DNA of 54,902 bases from Actinomycetes bacterium (lineage in GTDB: Bacteria; Actinomycetota; Acidimicrobiia; Acidimicrobiales; SZUA-35): assembly GCA_024280015.1 (NCBI GenBank), contig JAJRQY010000121.1, positions 1-54,902 of the forward strand. Direction: 5' to 3'. The stretch's first letter is position 1. Each line of letters opens with the position of its first letter. This document shows positions 41,030 to 49,469 of this stretch, piece by piece. Under the pieces are notes generated by a model, which saw only the letters and a program-made list of their open reading frames with translations, did not search any database and had not been told where the DNA came from. The translations under genes and the position numbers were made by a program.

Positions 41030-42058
41030 TTAGGCGAAGAACTGGGTGGCAACATCCCATAGTTGAGGATTCACCGTTTTGAGTTCGGCAACCGCATCGC
41101 CCAGATTGACGCGCACGACACGGTTCGACATCAACGCAACCATCTGCCCCCATGCCTGGTCATGAACGGCGTCAATGGCTTCGGTTCCAAACCAGGTGGC
41201 AAGCACCCGGTCATAGGCCGTTGGACTGCCACCGCGTTGCACATGGCCAAGAATCGTGACTCGTGTTTCGAATCCTGTTCGCTGCTCAATCTCCGTGGCA
41301 ATCACATTGGCGATCCCACCCAGCCGCACATGGCCAAACTCATCCAGTTCTTCGTCCGCTATCTGAACGGTGCCTGGCTTTGGCTTGGCCCCTTCGGCCA
41401 CGACGACGATCGAGGCATACTTGCCACGCTGATGGCGCCGCGAGAGTGCTTCACAGACCTCGGCGATATCGAACGGCTCTTCGGGAAGCAACGTCATGGT
41501 CGCACCGCCTGCGATTCCCGCCCATGTTGCGATATGGCCAACATGACGCCCCATTACCTCAACCACAATCACCCGGTTGTGGCTTTCCGCCGTCGTGTGA
41601 AGCCGGTCAATGGCCTCGGTGGCGATCATGACTGCAGTATCAAAACCAAAGGTTCGTTCGGTCAGCCCAATGTCGTTGTCAATGGTCTTTGGCACACCAA
41701 CAATTGGGAACCCCAACTTGACCATCTCGTTAGCACAAGAAAGCGTGCCCTCACCACCAATGGCGATGATCCCGTCCAGCCCCATCGAGTCGATGGTAGT
41801 GCGAGCCTTTTCTAAGCCATCCTCCGTCATGTACGGCGTGATGCGTGAGGTTCCGAGAATAGTTCCACCACGGGGCAAGATGCCGCGTAGAGACTCGACA
41901 TCTAAGGCAATGAAGTCTTGGTCGACGACGCCTCGCCAGCCGTCAACGAACCCGAAAAGCTCGTCCTCGTAGTGCCGTTCGCCCTTGCGGACGACGGCTC
42001 GAATAACCGCGTTAAGACCTGGACAATCTCCGCCTCCAGTCAGGATTCCTACTCGCAT
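41030..42058 (-). CDS. pfkA: 6-phosphofructokinase
   Basis: A 342-residue phosphofructokinase. VGILTGGGDCPGLNAVIRAVV is the phosphoryl-donor loop, GGTILGTSR follows, and IAIGGEGTLS has Gly where PPi-dependent enzymes carry Asp, favouring ATP as donor. VPKTIDNDI is the catalytic loop, with Lys in place of the Gly seen in E. coli PfkA. MGRHVGHIA, GGANVIATE-type and GHVQRGGSPTAYDR binding motifs complete it. This combination matches the actinobacterial group III ATP enzymes. The ATG at 42058 is preferred because GAGGAGG lies just upstream. It is convergent with the LpqB-like gene, 16 bp away. Confidence 0.93.
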   Translation of the reverse strand: MRVGILTGGGDCPGLNAVIRAVVRKGERHYEDELFGFVDGWRGVVDQDFIALDVESLRGILPRGGTILGTSRITPYMTEDGLEKARTTIDSMGLDGIIAIGGEGTLSCANEMVKLGFPIVGVPKTIDNDIGLTERTFGFDTAVMIATEAIDRLHTTAESHNRVIVVEVMGRHVGHIATWAGIAGGATMTLLPEEPFDIAEVCEALSRRHQRGKYASIVVVAEGAKPKPGTVQIADEELDEFGHVRLGGIANVIATEIEQRTGFETRVTILGHVQRGGSPTAYDRVLATWFGTEAIDAVHDQAWGQMVALMSNRVVRVNLGDAVAELKTVNPQLWDVATQFFA

Positions 42059-42178
42059 GGTCCTCCTCATTCATGGCCGCGGACAGCTCGGACATCCTAG
42101 GCCAACAACCAGGGCTATGGTCGTAATAGTTGGTACCCGCTTGAGCCATCAGGCGGGGCAGGTACCCGGGAGTTTGCT

Positions 42179-43699
42179 ATGTCTGTGATTGTCGCGTTGG
42201 ATGCTGGCACGACGGGAGTGCGCGCCCTTGCCATCAACCACGACAGTGAGATCGTTAGCTTCAAGTACCAGGAATTCACCCAGTTCTTTCCCCAACCTGG
42301 TTGGGTCGAGCACGATGCCTCCGAAATATGGGACGCCATCTGTTCAGTGATCGAGGCGCTAATGGCCGAACTCACCGAGCCGGTGCTGGCAATCGGGATC
42401 ACCAACCAGCGAGAAACCGTCGTCGCCTGGGATCGCCAGTCCGGAGAGCCTCGCCATCGAGCCATTGTGTGGCAAGACCGACGAACCGCTGAATTCTGTC
42501 AAAGCCTGACCGATGCTGGCCATCTACCCAAGGTACGAAGCAGCACTGGGCTTGGGCTCGACCCCTACTTCTCCGGAACGAAGTTTCGCTGGATGCTGAC
42601 CGAGGGTGGGGTCGTTGCTGATGAGAGCCTTGCCCTTGGCACCATCGACTCGTGGCTGATCTGGAAGCTCACCGGTGGATCATCCTTCGTGACCGAACCG
42701 TCAAATGCCAGCCGGACCCTGCTCTTTGACATCCGTTCCATGGAGTGGTCACCCGAGCTTTGCCAGCTACTGGAGGTTCCGATCCAATCTCTGCCAGAAG
42801 TTCGTTCGAGCAGCGGCCGGTTTGGGACAACTGCTGACACGACGGCATTCGGTGCAGGCATCCCCATTTCGGGTGTCGCTGGTGATCAGCAGGCGGCCTT
42901 GTTTGGCCAGGCTTGCTTCGAACCAGGAATGACAAAGAACACCTACGGAACCGGCAGCTTCCTGCTGATGAACGTCGGCTCTCGATGTCCGGAACCGGTT
43001 GAGGGTCTGCTCACGACTGTGGCCTGGACTCTTGGACCAGACCACACTCCAACCTATGCCTACGAAGGATCAATATTCGTCACTGGTGCGGCTATCCAAT
43101 GGCTACGTGACGGCCTAGGCATCATCGAGGATGCGTCCGAGATCGGGCCGTTGGCTGAGAGCGTTGACTCGACCGGCGATGTGTACCTAGTACCCGCATT
43201 CGCTGGCCTCGGTAGCCCATGGTGGGATCCCTATGCCCGTGGCACCATTGTTGGCATCACTGGTGGAACAGGCCGGGCCGAGTTAGCAAGGGCAACGGTT
43301 GAGTCCATGGCCTATCAAGTCCGTGGCGTGGTCGACATCATGAGTGAGAGCTCCGGGCTTGAGCTGGGCGAACTCCGGGTCGATGGCGGCGCCTCGGTAA
43401 TGGATCTCTTGCTGCAGCTGCAAGCCAACCAGCTGGGTGTTCCCGTGACCCGGCCTGTGTCTCAGCAAACTACCGCCCTTGGGGCCGCCTACCTGGCGGG
43501 CCTGGCTGAAGGCTTCTGGGAATCTCTGGCTGAGGTGAGCGCAGCTTGGGCCCTCGACACTCGGGTTGAGCCCAATGCGGATCGGGTTGAGGCCGATCGC
43601 CTCTACCAGCGATGGCAACAAGCGGTCGAGCGAAGCCTTGGCTGGGCAGAACCGGCGACCTTGGAACCAAAGACTTCAGACTCGGCATCTACAGACTGA
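42179..43699 (+). CDS. glpK: Glycerol kinase
   Basis: A 506-residue FGGY-family kinase making glycerol 3-phosphate. The N-terminal phosphate loop is VALDAGTTGVRALAI. Glycerol and ATP contacts appear in GWVEHDASEIW, GITNQRETVVAWD, AIVWQDRRT, GTIDSWLIWKLTGG and the Asp-containing ISGVAGDQQAALFGQ. NTYGTGSFLLMNVG and LRVDGGASVMDLLLQLQA complete the signature. No glpF or glpD is adjacent. GGGAG lies 7 nt before the ATG. It is divergent from pfkA. A neighbouring TetR gene begins 60 bp downstream. Confidence 0.94.
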   Translation: MSVIVALDAGTTGVRALAINHDSEIVSFKYQEFTQFFPQPGWVEHDASEIWDAICSVIEALMAELTEPVLAIGITNQRETVVAWDRQSGEPRHRAIVWQDRRTAEFCQSLTDAGHLPKVRSSTGLGLDPYFSGTKFRWMLTEGGVVADESLALGTIDSWLIWKLTGGSSFVTEPSNASRTLLFDIRSMEWSPELCQLLEVPIQSLPEVRSSSGRFGTTADTTAFGAGIPISGVAGDQQAALFGQACFEPGMTKNTYGTGSFLLMNVGSRCPEPVEGLLTTVAWTLGPDHTPTYAYEGSIFVTGAAIQWLRDGLGIIEDASEIGPLAESVDSTGDVYLVPAFAGLGSPWWDPYARGTIVGITGGTGRAELARATVESMAYQVRGVVDIMSESSGLELGELRVDGGASVMDLLLQLQANQLGVPVTRPVSQQTTALGAAYLAGLAEGFWESLAEVSAAWALDTRVEPNADRVEADRLYQRWQQAVERSLGWAEPATLEPKTSDSASTD

Positions 43700-43718
43700 A
43701 CCATGGCCGAGACAGTTT

Positions 43719-43738
43719 TCTTGACTGATCAGTCAAGA
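43719..43738. promoter_or_regulatory. 20-bp perfect palindrome, likely TetR operator overlapping the -35
   Basis: TCTTGACTGATCAGTCAAGA is fully symmetric. TTGACT at 43721-43726 is a good -35, and TAGTCT at 43745-43750 follows after 18 bp. A repressor bound here would block the promoter of the TetR gene starting at 43754 or 43760, suggesting autoregulation. Confidence 0.78.
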
Positions 43739-43759
43739 CATCCCTAGTCTCTAGTGACC

Positions 43760-44386
43760 ATGTCCGTCACCTCCTCCCCCAATGATCGGACGCTGACCAC
43801 CCGCGGCAAGGACCGGCGTGACGCCTTGATGGCCTTCGCCACCACCCAATTCGCTGAAAAGGGATTCCATCCAACAGCAGTTTCAGAAATCGTGGATGGA
43901 GTCGGAGTCGGCAAGGGTGTCTTCTACTGGTACTTCTCCTCCAAGGATGAGCTCCTCCTCAATATTCTTCGAGATGCATTGCGCGATCTGCGTCGGAACC
44001 AGAACCGAGCAATCCGCGGCGCTGATGACCCGATCCAATGTTTGGAACTTGGTATTCGCTCGACCCTGACCTGGTCCATTGAGCATCCAGAAGTCATCCG
44101 ACTGGTCATGTTTGCTTGGACCGAGGAACAGTTCGCCAAGGACATGCGCCGAGGTCGACGAATCGTGATCAGTGATACTGCCAGACACATCAGCCGAGCC
44201 ATGGACGCGGGCTTGATTGAGCAAGGTGACGCCAGGGTGATGGCTACCGCAGTACGCGGCGTGAGTGACGAACTCGCCCGCCAATTCGCCATCTCGGGAG
44301 ACCTGCTTGATGACTCGGTGATCGAAACTGCCGTTCGGTTCTGTCTACGCGGAGTCGTCGGGGACTCCACCCGAACTCCGACTTGA
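43760..44386 (+). CDS. TetR-family transcriptional regulator
   Basis: About 208 residues from the ATG at 43760; a GTG at 43754 is also in frame and sits 3 nt after the -10 box. The N-terminal TetR helix-turn-helix is RRDALMAFATTQFAEKGFHPTAVSEIVDGVGVGKGVFYWYFSSKDELLLNIL, of the standard KGVFYWYFxSKxEL type. The ligand-binding domain is not recognisable to a substrate. The 3' end runs 42 bp into the convergent ROK gene. The palindrome upstream is its likely operator. FadR/AcrR-type fatty-acid regulation is possible but not shown. Confidence 0.9.
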   Translation: MSVTSSPNDRTLTTRGKDRRDALMAFATTQFAEKGFHPTAVSEIVDGVGVGKGVFYWYFSSKDELLLNILRDALRDLRRNQNRAIRGADDPIQCLELGIRSTLTWSIEHPEVIRLVMFAWTEEQFAKDMRRGRRIVISDTARHISRAMDAGLIEQGDARVMATAVRGVSDELARQFAISGDLLDDSVIETAVRFCLRGVVGDSTRTPT

Positions 44387-45346
44387 CGGCTTGAGCAAGA
44401 CGGAGGCAGAAAGGGCGCCACCAATTGCTCCGGCCGCTGGCCCCAGCTTGGCCAAGACAACGGGGACTTCCGGCCGGAACTGGCCACCAACAATGTGGCC
44501 TGCCAAGGAGTCCTGTACTTGTTGGACGAAGTGAATGCCAAAGGGTGTGAGTCCGCCTCCGAGAACAATTATCTCTGGGTCAAGGAGTGACACCAAGCCT
44601 CCGAGCCCAATAGCCACCCAGTTGGCAAAATCGGCAACGAGGGCCACTGCCTCCGGATCGTTCTCTAAGAAGGCAGCCGAAACGTGTTCCCCACGGATTC
44701 CCGCAACCTCTCCACCGACATGGGCAAGAATCTGCTGGCCGCCACCAGAGGCAATCAGGTCTCGGGCCAGATTGACCAGACCGGCTCCTGACGAAACGGT
44801 TTCCCAACAGCCCAAGCGCCCACAGGCACAGAGATAACCCTTAGCATCGACCTGCATGTGGCCGGGCTCACCGGCAAACCCGTTGGCACCACGAAACACC
44901 TCATCGTTGAGGATCACAGCACCACCGATCCCGGTTCCCTGCGTGACCATGATCGCGTGTCGAAACCCGTTGGCGGCACCAAATCGGTGTTCGGCCCTGG
45001 CGAAGTTCGTTGCGTCGTTCTCTACCGCAACGCGAAGTTGAAAGCGAGCTTCGAGCTCACCAGCAATGTCGAGTGAGAGAACGCCTGGCACATTCGGTCC
45101 GTACCGCAAGACCCCATCACGATCGACCAATCCGGGAAGTCCAATCCCGATCGCCCTCGGGCGCTGACCCTTGGCAATCAGATCCTCGATGAGGTCGCCT
45201 ATGGCGGCGGCCAACCCATTGGCGTCCGCAGCCGGAGTCGGTGCTTGAAGCTGTTGAAGAATATGCCCGCTCGTCGGGTCAGCTAGAACACCAAGAATCT
45301 TTGTGCCGCCAATGTCAACCCCGATGCAGTACTCGTTCGACGTCAC
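44345..45346 (-). CDS. ROK-family glucokinase
   Basis: A 333-residue ROK kinase. The phosphate loop is IGVDIGGTKILGVLAD, VENDATNFARAEHRFGAA carries the catalytic Asp, and VTQGTGIGGAVI and GEPGHMQVD follow. The zinc motif CACGRLGCWE is intact, unlike in the ROK gene at 24126. These features and the LLDPEIIVLGGGL end match actinobacterial glucokinases. It overlaps the convergent TetR gene by 42 bp. The minus-strand group that precedes it (QueG, glycosyltransferase, SRPBCC, coiled-coil protein) may be partly co-transcribed. Confidence 0.9.
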   Translation of the reverse strand: MTSNEYCIGVDIGGTKILGVLADPTSGHILQQLQAPTPAADANGLAAAIGDLIEDLIAKGQRPRAIGIGLPGLVDRDGVLRYGPNVPGVLSLDIAGELEARFQLRVAVENDATNFARAEHRFGAANGFRHAIMVTQGTGIGGAVILNDEVFRGANGFAGEPGHMQVDAKGYLCACGRLGCWETVSSGAGLVNLARDLIASGGGQQILAHVGGEVAGIRGEHVSAAFLENDPEAVALVADFANWVAIGLGGLVSLLDPEIIVLGGGLTPFGIHFVQQVQDSLAGHIVGGQFRPEVPVVLAKLGPAAGAIGGALSASVLLKPSSRSSGGVPDDSA

Positions 45347-45376
45347 CCGTCGACCCTACATCCCAAGCCGACGGGA

Positions 45377-47053
45377 CTAGGCGCTCATTCGAATAACGGT
45401 GCTGCGCAGTGCTCGGCGCAATCCAACCTGGGAAGCCCACGTCGCGGCCTTCTCTCGGTCAGTCACAACAATGAGTTGCACACCTTGGGCCAGAACTTCA
45501 AGCTCTCCCAATAGTTCTTCCAGTTCGAAATCCGCCAAGGTATTGAATTCACCAACGAGAACCAGCGGTGCTGCACTACCGGCCTCAGTCCGGACCCTGT
45601 CCGCTAGAGGGGAAATCGTTGCCAGGAGGTCCACCTTCGACAACCCTCCCTGCCCACTAGCGATAGCGAGGCGTTCTTGAACCTCTCGGGCGTAGCTGGC
45701 AGAGCGATTGGCATCAGCTTCGATCCGATCAATTCTGGCCATTGCCCGAGCATGACGGTCAAGAGACGCTTCGGCTCGCTGTAAGTCCTGTTCAAGCCCC
45801 GGCCGATCAATGGAGTTTCGGTCCGATTCCTGAGAGGAGAGGTCATTCTGGAGCCAGTTGGTGGCCCATGCTGCCAGCTCGGTCGGCTCAATCTCTACTT
45901 CAACCGGAGCACCGGCAGCCTTCAGTGTGTCATAGACCTTGGTAATTCCTTCAACCCAAGCCGGGTTCTCCGATGAGTCTTGCAAGCCAAGCAATGCAGT
46001 GGCCAGGTCACTCGGCAACATCGGTCCGAGTTGTTCCCGAGCCTCATCTTTGAGCTTGTTGTGCTGGGCAGCAAGCTTGAGGGTGACCGAATCGTTGGCA
46101 GAGCCATCCTTTGCTGTTTGCAGGGTGTACGCCGCTCGCTCAAGGGCCTTCTTTGCCCGCTCGACATCCGCAAGGCCACGAGGGTCCGCTGTTGGGGCAA
46201 GGCGATACATGGCATAGGCGGCATGCGTTGTTTGACCAACCTTGCGGAGCAGGGTCGTGAGTTCTGCCTCATCAACCTCGGTCCGCTTCTTTGAGCGTCG
46301 TCCTCGTCGGTCAAATCCGATCTCCGCCAGCTCCTCAACCCGAGCGTCCTCCTCCGCGGTCAAGGTGCGCGGTACAGCCCGCTGCTCCGCATCGGCCAGC
46401 GCGTCAGATGCTCGAAGATGATCAGACTGGGCGTCCTTCACCCTTCGGTTGAGGCGAGCAATATGAGACTTGGCTTCGGACTGTGCTTGTTCGTACTCAC
46501 GCAAGCGGGAAATGATTCCCGAAATCTCCGCCTTGGTCTCATAGATCATTGGTTGCACACCAGCGATGGAATCCAGAGCATTCTGGATTGCCTGCGCGTT
46601 CGTTTCTCGAAGAAGCTCAGCCGCCGTGACTGGCGCCGTGCCTGCCAGCTGCTGGCGAAGATGCTGAACTCGAATCAGCGCCGTTGGATCCAAATCAGCT
46701 CGAATTTCCTCGACATGTACGGCATCACTCTCGGCCTTACGGCTGAGCTGGTCCAGTTCTGCTCGAAGAGCAGCCTCATTGTGTTCGCCAAGTTGTGCGG
46801 CATCAACAGCCATGACAACATCTTCGGTAGTGAACGGTCCCAAGACCTCGCCGTTAGCTGTTGCCAGCTCAATCAGCTCACCATTGTTTTCGACCAGTCC
46901 CGACAAATCAGCAGTCGTGCCGCTGACGATGCCGCGCAAGGAGTTGATCAAACCTTCGCGCTTCACATCGTCGAGTCCGTGAACGATCGAAACGAAGGGG
47001 TGAAAGTCAACGGTGCCACTGTCGAGGCCGAGGTCAAGGCGCAGTATTCGCAT
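45377..47053 (-). CDS. Coiled-coil protein resembling an SMC/RecN ATPase with degenerate nucleotide site
   Basis: A 558-residue protein. The N-terminus (MRILRLDLGL, then FVSIVHGLDDVKREGLINSL) has the shape of the SMC/RecF/RecN head strand and Walker A loop, but the GxxGxGK[ST] residues are absent. A long Ala/Glu/Gln/Arg-rich helical region follows, residues about 95-475. The C-terminus, APLVLVGEFNTLADFELEELL followed by VQLIVVTDREKAATWA, resembles the Walker B (hhhhDE) and D-loop end of such ATPases with the Asp/Glu pair altered. It may be a structural relative that no longer hydrolyses ATP. The function is unknown. Confidence 0.6.
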   Translation of the reverse strand: MRILRLDLGLDSGTVDFHPFVSIVHGLDDVKREGLINSLRGIVSGTTADLSGLVENNGELIELATANGEVLGPFTTEDVVMAVDAAQLGEHNEAALRAELDQLSRKAESDAVHVEEIRADLDPTALIRVQHLRQQLAGTAPVTAAELLRETNAQAIQNALDSIAGVQPMIYETKAEISGIISRLREYEQAQSEAKSHIARLNRRVKDAQSDHLRASDALADAEQRAVPRTLTAEEDARVEELAEIGFDRRGRRSKKRTEVDEAELTTLLRKVGQTTHAAYAMYRLAPTADPRGLADVERAKKALERAAYTLQTAKDGSANDSVTLKLAAQHNKLKDEAREQLGPMLPSDLATALLGLQDSSENPAWVEGITKVYDTLKAAGAPVEVEIEPTELAAWATNWLQNDLSSQESDRNSIDRPGLEQDLQRAEASLDRHARAMARIDRIEADANRSASYAREVQERLAIASGQGGLSKVDLLATISPLADRVRTEAGSAAPLVLVGEFNTLADFELEELLGELEVLAQGVQLIVVTDREKAATWASQVGLRRALRSTVIRMSA

Positions 47054-47155
47054 GCAACCTCATCGACACACAAAGCGGCTCGGTAAAGAAAGAATTTAGA
47101 TTTCTGCGGCCCGCAAACCGGCTAGGTACGAGGCGACACTCGCAACGCCAAGTAT

Positions 47156-47647
47156 TCAGCTCGTGATGCTTGGCGGGACGGCCGACTCATTGCTCTCGAC
47201 TCGTCGACAGAAATACGGGAGCGCAGCCTCAATAATTTTGCCTTCGGCCCGACGTTTCACGAAGCCTGGCAATGGCACGGCGAGATCGATCCTGAGCTCA
47301 TAGCGAACATCGGTTCCGCCAGGGAGGTCCACCGACTCGCTGAAGGTGTACGCACCGTCCAATGTCTTCATGATGTCGCCTGATACGAGCGTCCATGAGA
47401 GCTGTCGTGGCGCTTCACTGTAGTCATAGGCCAATTCGTAGCTTGCGGACCGTCCGATGGCTTCGACTTGGAATGAGGCCCGGCTCGGGCGGCCCTGATC
47501 ATCATGCTCGGTAATAACAACCGATGAGATTCCCTGGACCCAATCTGGATACGCCTCAAGGTCACTCACAACTTCGAAACACCGGCCGGTTGTGGCCGAA
47601 ACCGTTGCTTGTTCTACCGCACTCTCAGAATATGACGGGTTAGACAC
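47156..47647 (-). CDS. SRPBCC (START-like/polyketide cyclase) family protein
   Basis: A 163-residue protein of the polyketide cyclase/dehydrase type of the SRPBCC fold. Visible pieces are ATTGRCFEVVSDLEAYPDWVQGI, then the beta strands SASYELAYDYSEAPRQLSWTLVSGD, and the C-terminal helix VKRRAEGKIIEAAL. It probably binds a hydrophobic ligand. I choose the GTG at 47647 because AGAGGA lies upstream and homology begins there, rather than the upstream start at 47725. Mycobacteria keep a similar protein (Rv2185c) near PimB; here a PimB-like gene also lies two genes away. Confidence 0.85.
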   Translation of the reverse strand: MSNPSYSESAVEQATVSATTGRCFEVVSDLEAYPDWVQGISSVVITEHDDQGRPSRASFQVEAIGRSASYELAYDYSEAPRQLSWTLVSGDIMKTLDGAYTFSESVDLPGGTDVRYELRIDLAVPLPGFVKRRAEGKIIEAALPYFCRRVESNESAVPPSITS

Positions 47648-47822
47648 GATGGGAATCCTCTGGTCGGGTGGTCTTTGTCGGGGACCGATACGACGAACGT
47701 TCTCACTAAACACTAGGCCTCGCACGACCTTTTGACCAGAGCAAGGTCGCTCTGAGGTCTTTGGAGGCCTCAGAGCCTTTGCCCATCGGCCGGAGCGGGG
47801 CGTTCTTGATCAGATTCCTTCA

Positions 47823-48266
47823 TCAGATGCTGCCATCGTTTAGGCCCGGTTTCGGGCTGAACGTTCCGCACATCGAGCCGAGTAAGGCAACAATGGCCAT
47901 ACCAGCCAGCGGCACCAACACACTGAAGGCCACGGGAGTGAACGGGGCGAGGCTAGCGGCGACAACCCCAATCACGGTTTGCGCAGCAAGCATGAGGTAG
48001 GCCATCTTTCTCGTTGCCGAATCAATCACCTTGTCAGCCAAGAAAAACGCCCCGGCAAGATGCACTTGCTCATAGCGGCTGCGTCCTACCGCAACCAAGA
48101 ACGCCACGAAACAACCTAGTGCACCACCAAAGAACAGAACGCCGAATACCCCGACCAGGGCATCCTGCATCGTCGGCCCCATCAGCAAGCTTAAGAGTGT
48201 GGCCAGGGCATGGATTCCGGTTATGGCAAAACCGATTCGCAGCAAGGCTTGTTGGCTCAGTCTCAC
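47823..48266 (-). CDS. Four-helix membrane protein, function unknown
   Basis: A 147-residue integral membrane protein with four hydrophobic helices near residues 10-28, 36-60, 88-108 and 112-133. The loop AFFLADKVIDSATRKMAY is polar. It overlaps the glycosyltransferase by 4 bp at its start and is probably translated with it. The family is not recognised. It ends with a short polar tail. Confidence 0.7.
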   Translation of the reverse strand: MRLSQQALLRIGFAITGIHALATLLSLLMGPTMQDALVGVFGVLFFGGALGCFVAFLVAVGRSRYEQVHLAGAFFLADKVIDSATRKMAYLMLAAQTVIGVVAASLAPFTPVAFSVLVPLAGMAIVALLGSMCGTFSPKPGLNDGSI

Positions 48267-49465
48267 GGCCCAACCACGCGTTCGTCAGAGAGGTCAGTTT
48301 CTCTGGAGACGCCCTCTCTGGAGACGTCTTCTCTGGCCGACAGATCGACGGACTCAATGGCGTGGCCCAGCCGATCGGCCAAAGAGTCGTAGTCGAATTC
48401 TGCTTCGATCCGCTGGCGGCTGGCTGCACCCATGCGCTGGCGCGATGTTTCACTGCGCAGCAAGCGGTCTAACGCTTCCTCGATCTGGTGCTGGTCTTCG
48501 GGGTTGTCAACGACCAGTCCCGTTTCCTGATCAACCACCGCTTCGGCAGCACCACCAGAATTGCCAGCAATCTGGGGAATCCCACAGGCCGCCGCTTCAA
48601 GGAACGCGATACCAAAACCTTCTTGTTCCAGGCCCCGCCAGCGGTCATGACACAGCATGGCCATCACGTCGCTTGCCTGATAAAGCCCGACGACCTCCAA
48701 GTCTGAAAGACGAGCAAGTAGTCGAGCCGGAGCTCGTGTTTCGGTGATCAATTGCTCCAACCGTTTGGCTTCTCTGCCCGTACCTCCAATCAGGAGCCGC
48801 AACTGCGGGTACGTCTTGGCTAGCTTCGCACTGGCCAGAATCAGGCGGTCCATTCCCTTACGCGGTACCAGACGATTCACCGACGAAACCACAAGCGCAT
48901 CGTCAGGTAGGTCAAGGTAGCGGCGCGCCTCTGCTCGGGCTTCAGCCGAGGGAGGAACAAACCTCTTGGGATCGACACCGGGAGGGATGACAACCGAAGG
49001 CAAGGACTGCCCAGCACAGGTCTCGGCTTCAGCCAGTGCATACTCGCCAGCAGAAATAACCAAGGATGCTTGTCGCAGTACCCGACGCAGAAGCTGTCGA
49101 CTGCCAGGGATTCGAGCAGGAACGGTGACCTCAGCTCCGTGGAGGACAACACCATAGGGACGGCCAAGGGAAGGCCCAATATGTCCAAGTGGCAGTGCCG
49201 GATCCAGAATGATCAGTTCCGCTCCGACCTCATCAGCCAATCGACAGATTCTCGGCTTGAGCCATGGGTATGGCAACAAGAAAGGCTCGGGCGAGCGTTC
49301 GATCCGAAACTGCTGCGCGGCATCAAAGGCAGCGGCACCAGGATGTGGCGTGCAGTACACGGTTGTGGCCTCACTTGGCAGCCTCCGCCATAGCTCAAAG
49401 AGATAGCTCTGGATGCCGCCAACCTTTGGCGGGAAGTCATTGGTGACCAGAAGGTGTGATCGCAC
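48263..49465 (-). CDS. GT4-family glycosyltransferase, PimB-like
   Basis: A 400-residue GT-B glycosyltransferase. The opening LLVTNDFPPKVGGIQSYLFEL is the hallmark of PimB and related mannosyltransferases acting on phosphatidylinositol mannosides. The C-terminal domain has VNRLVPRKGMDRLILA, LLIGGTGREAKRL and the E-x7-E-type GFGIAFLEAAACGIPQIAG. An odd acidic tail of about 30 residues (REDVSREGVSRET) is encoded by 15-bp repeats. The GTG at 49465 is preferred; the QueG stop lies 4 nt upstream. The exact acceptor is inferred. Confidence 0.85.
   Translation of the reverse strand: MRSHLLVTNDFPPKVGGIQSYLFELWRRLPSEATTVYCTPHPGAAAFDAAQQFRIERSPEPFLLPYPWLKPRICRLADEVGAELIILDPALPLGHIGPSLGRPYGVVLHGAEVTVPARIPGSRQLLRRVLRQASLVISAGEYALAEAETCAGQSLPSVVIPPGVDPKRFVPPSAEARAEARRYLDLPDDALVVSSVNRLVPRKGMDRLILASAKLAKTYPQLRLLIGGTGREAKRLEQLITETRAPARLLARLSDLEVVGLYQASDVMAMLCHDRWRGLEQEGFGIAFLEAAACGIPQIAGNSGGAAEAVVDQETGLVVDNPEDQHQIEEALDRLLRSETSRQRMGAASRQRIEAEFDYDSLADRLGHAIESVDLSAREDVSREGVSRETDLSDERVVGP
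48301..48336 (-). repeat. 15-bp repeats at the 3' end of the glycosyltransferase gene
   Basis: ctctggagacgccct (48301), ctctggagacgtctt (48316) and a partial third ctctgg (48331) encode the RE(D/G)VS tail in frame. Confidence 0.75.
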
Positions 49466-49469
49466 GGAC

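Noticed and set aside
41063-41815. A 250-codon plus-strand frame opposite pfkA
   Set aside because: Antisense to a well-supported phosphofructokinase; composition rich in His and Arg.
45346-45375. Short inverted repeat CCCGTCG...CGACGGG at the start of the ROK glucokinase gene, considered as a terminator
   Set aside because: Only seven base pairs with a 16-base loop, overlapping the start codon, and no T-tract; too weak to call.
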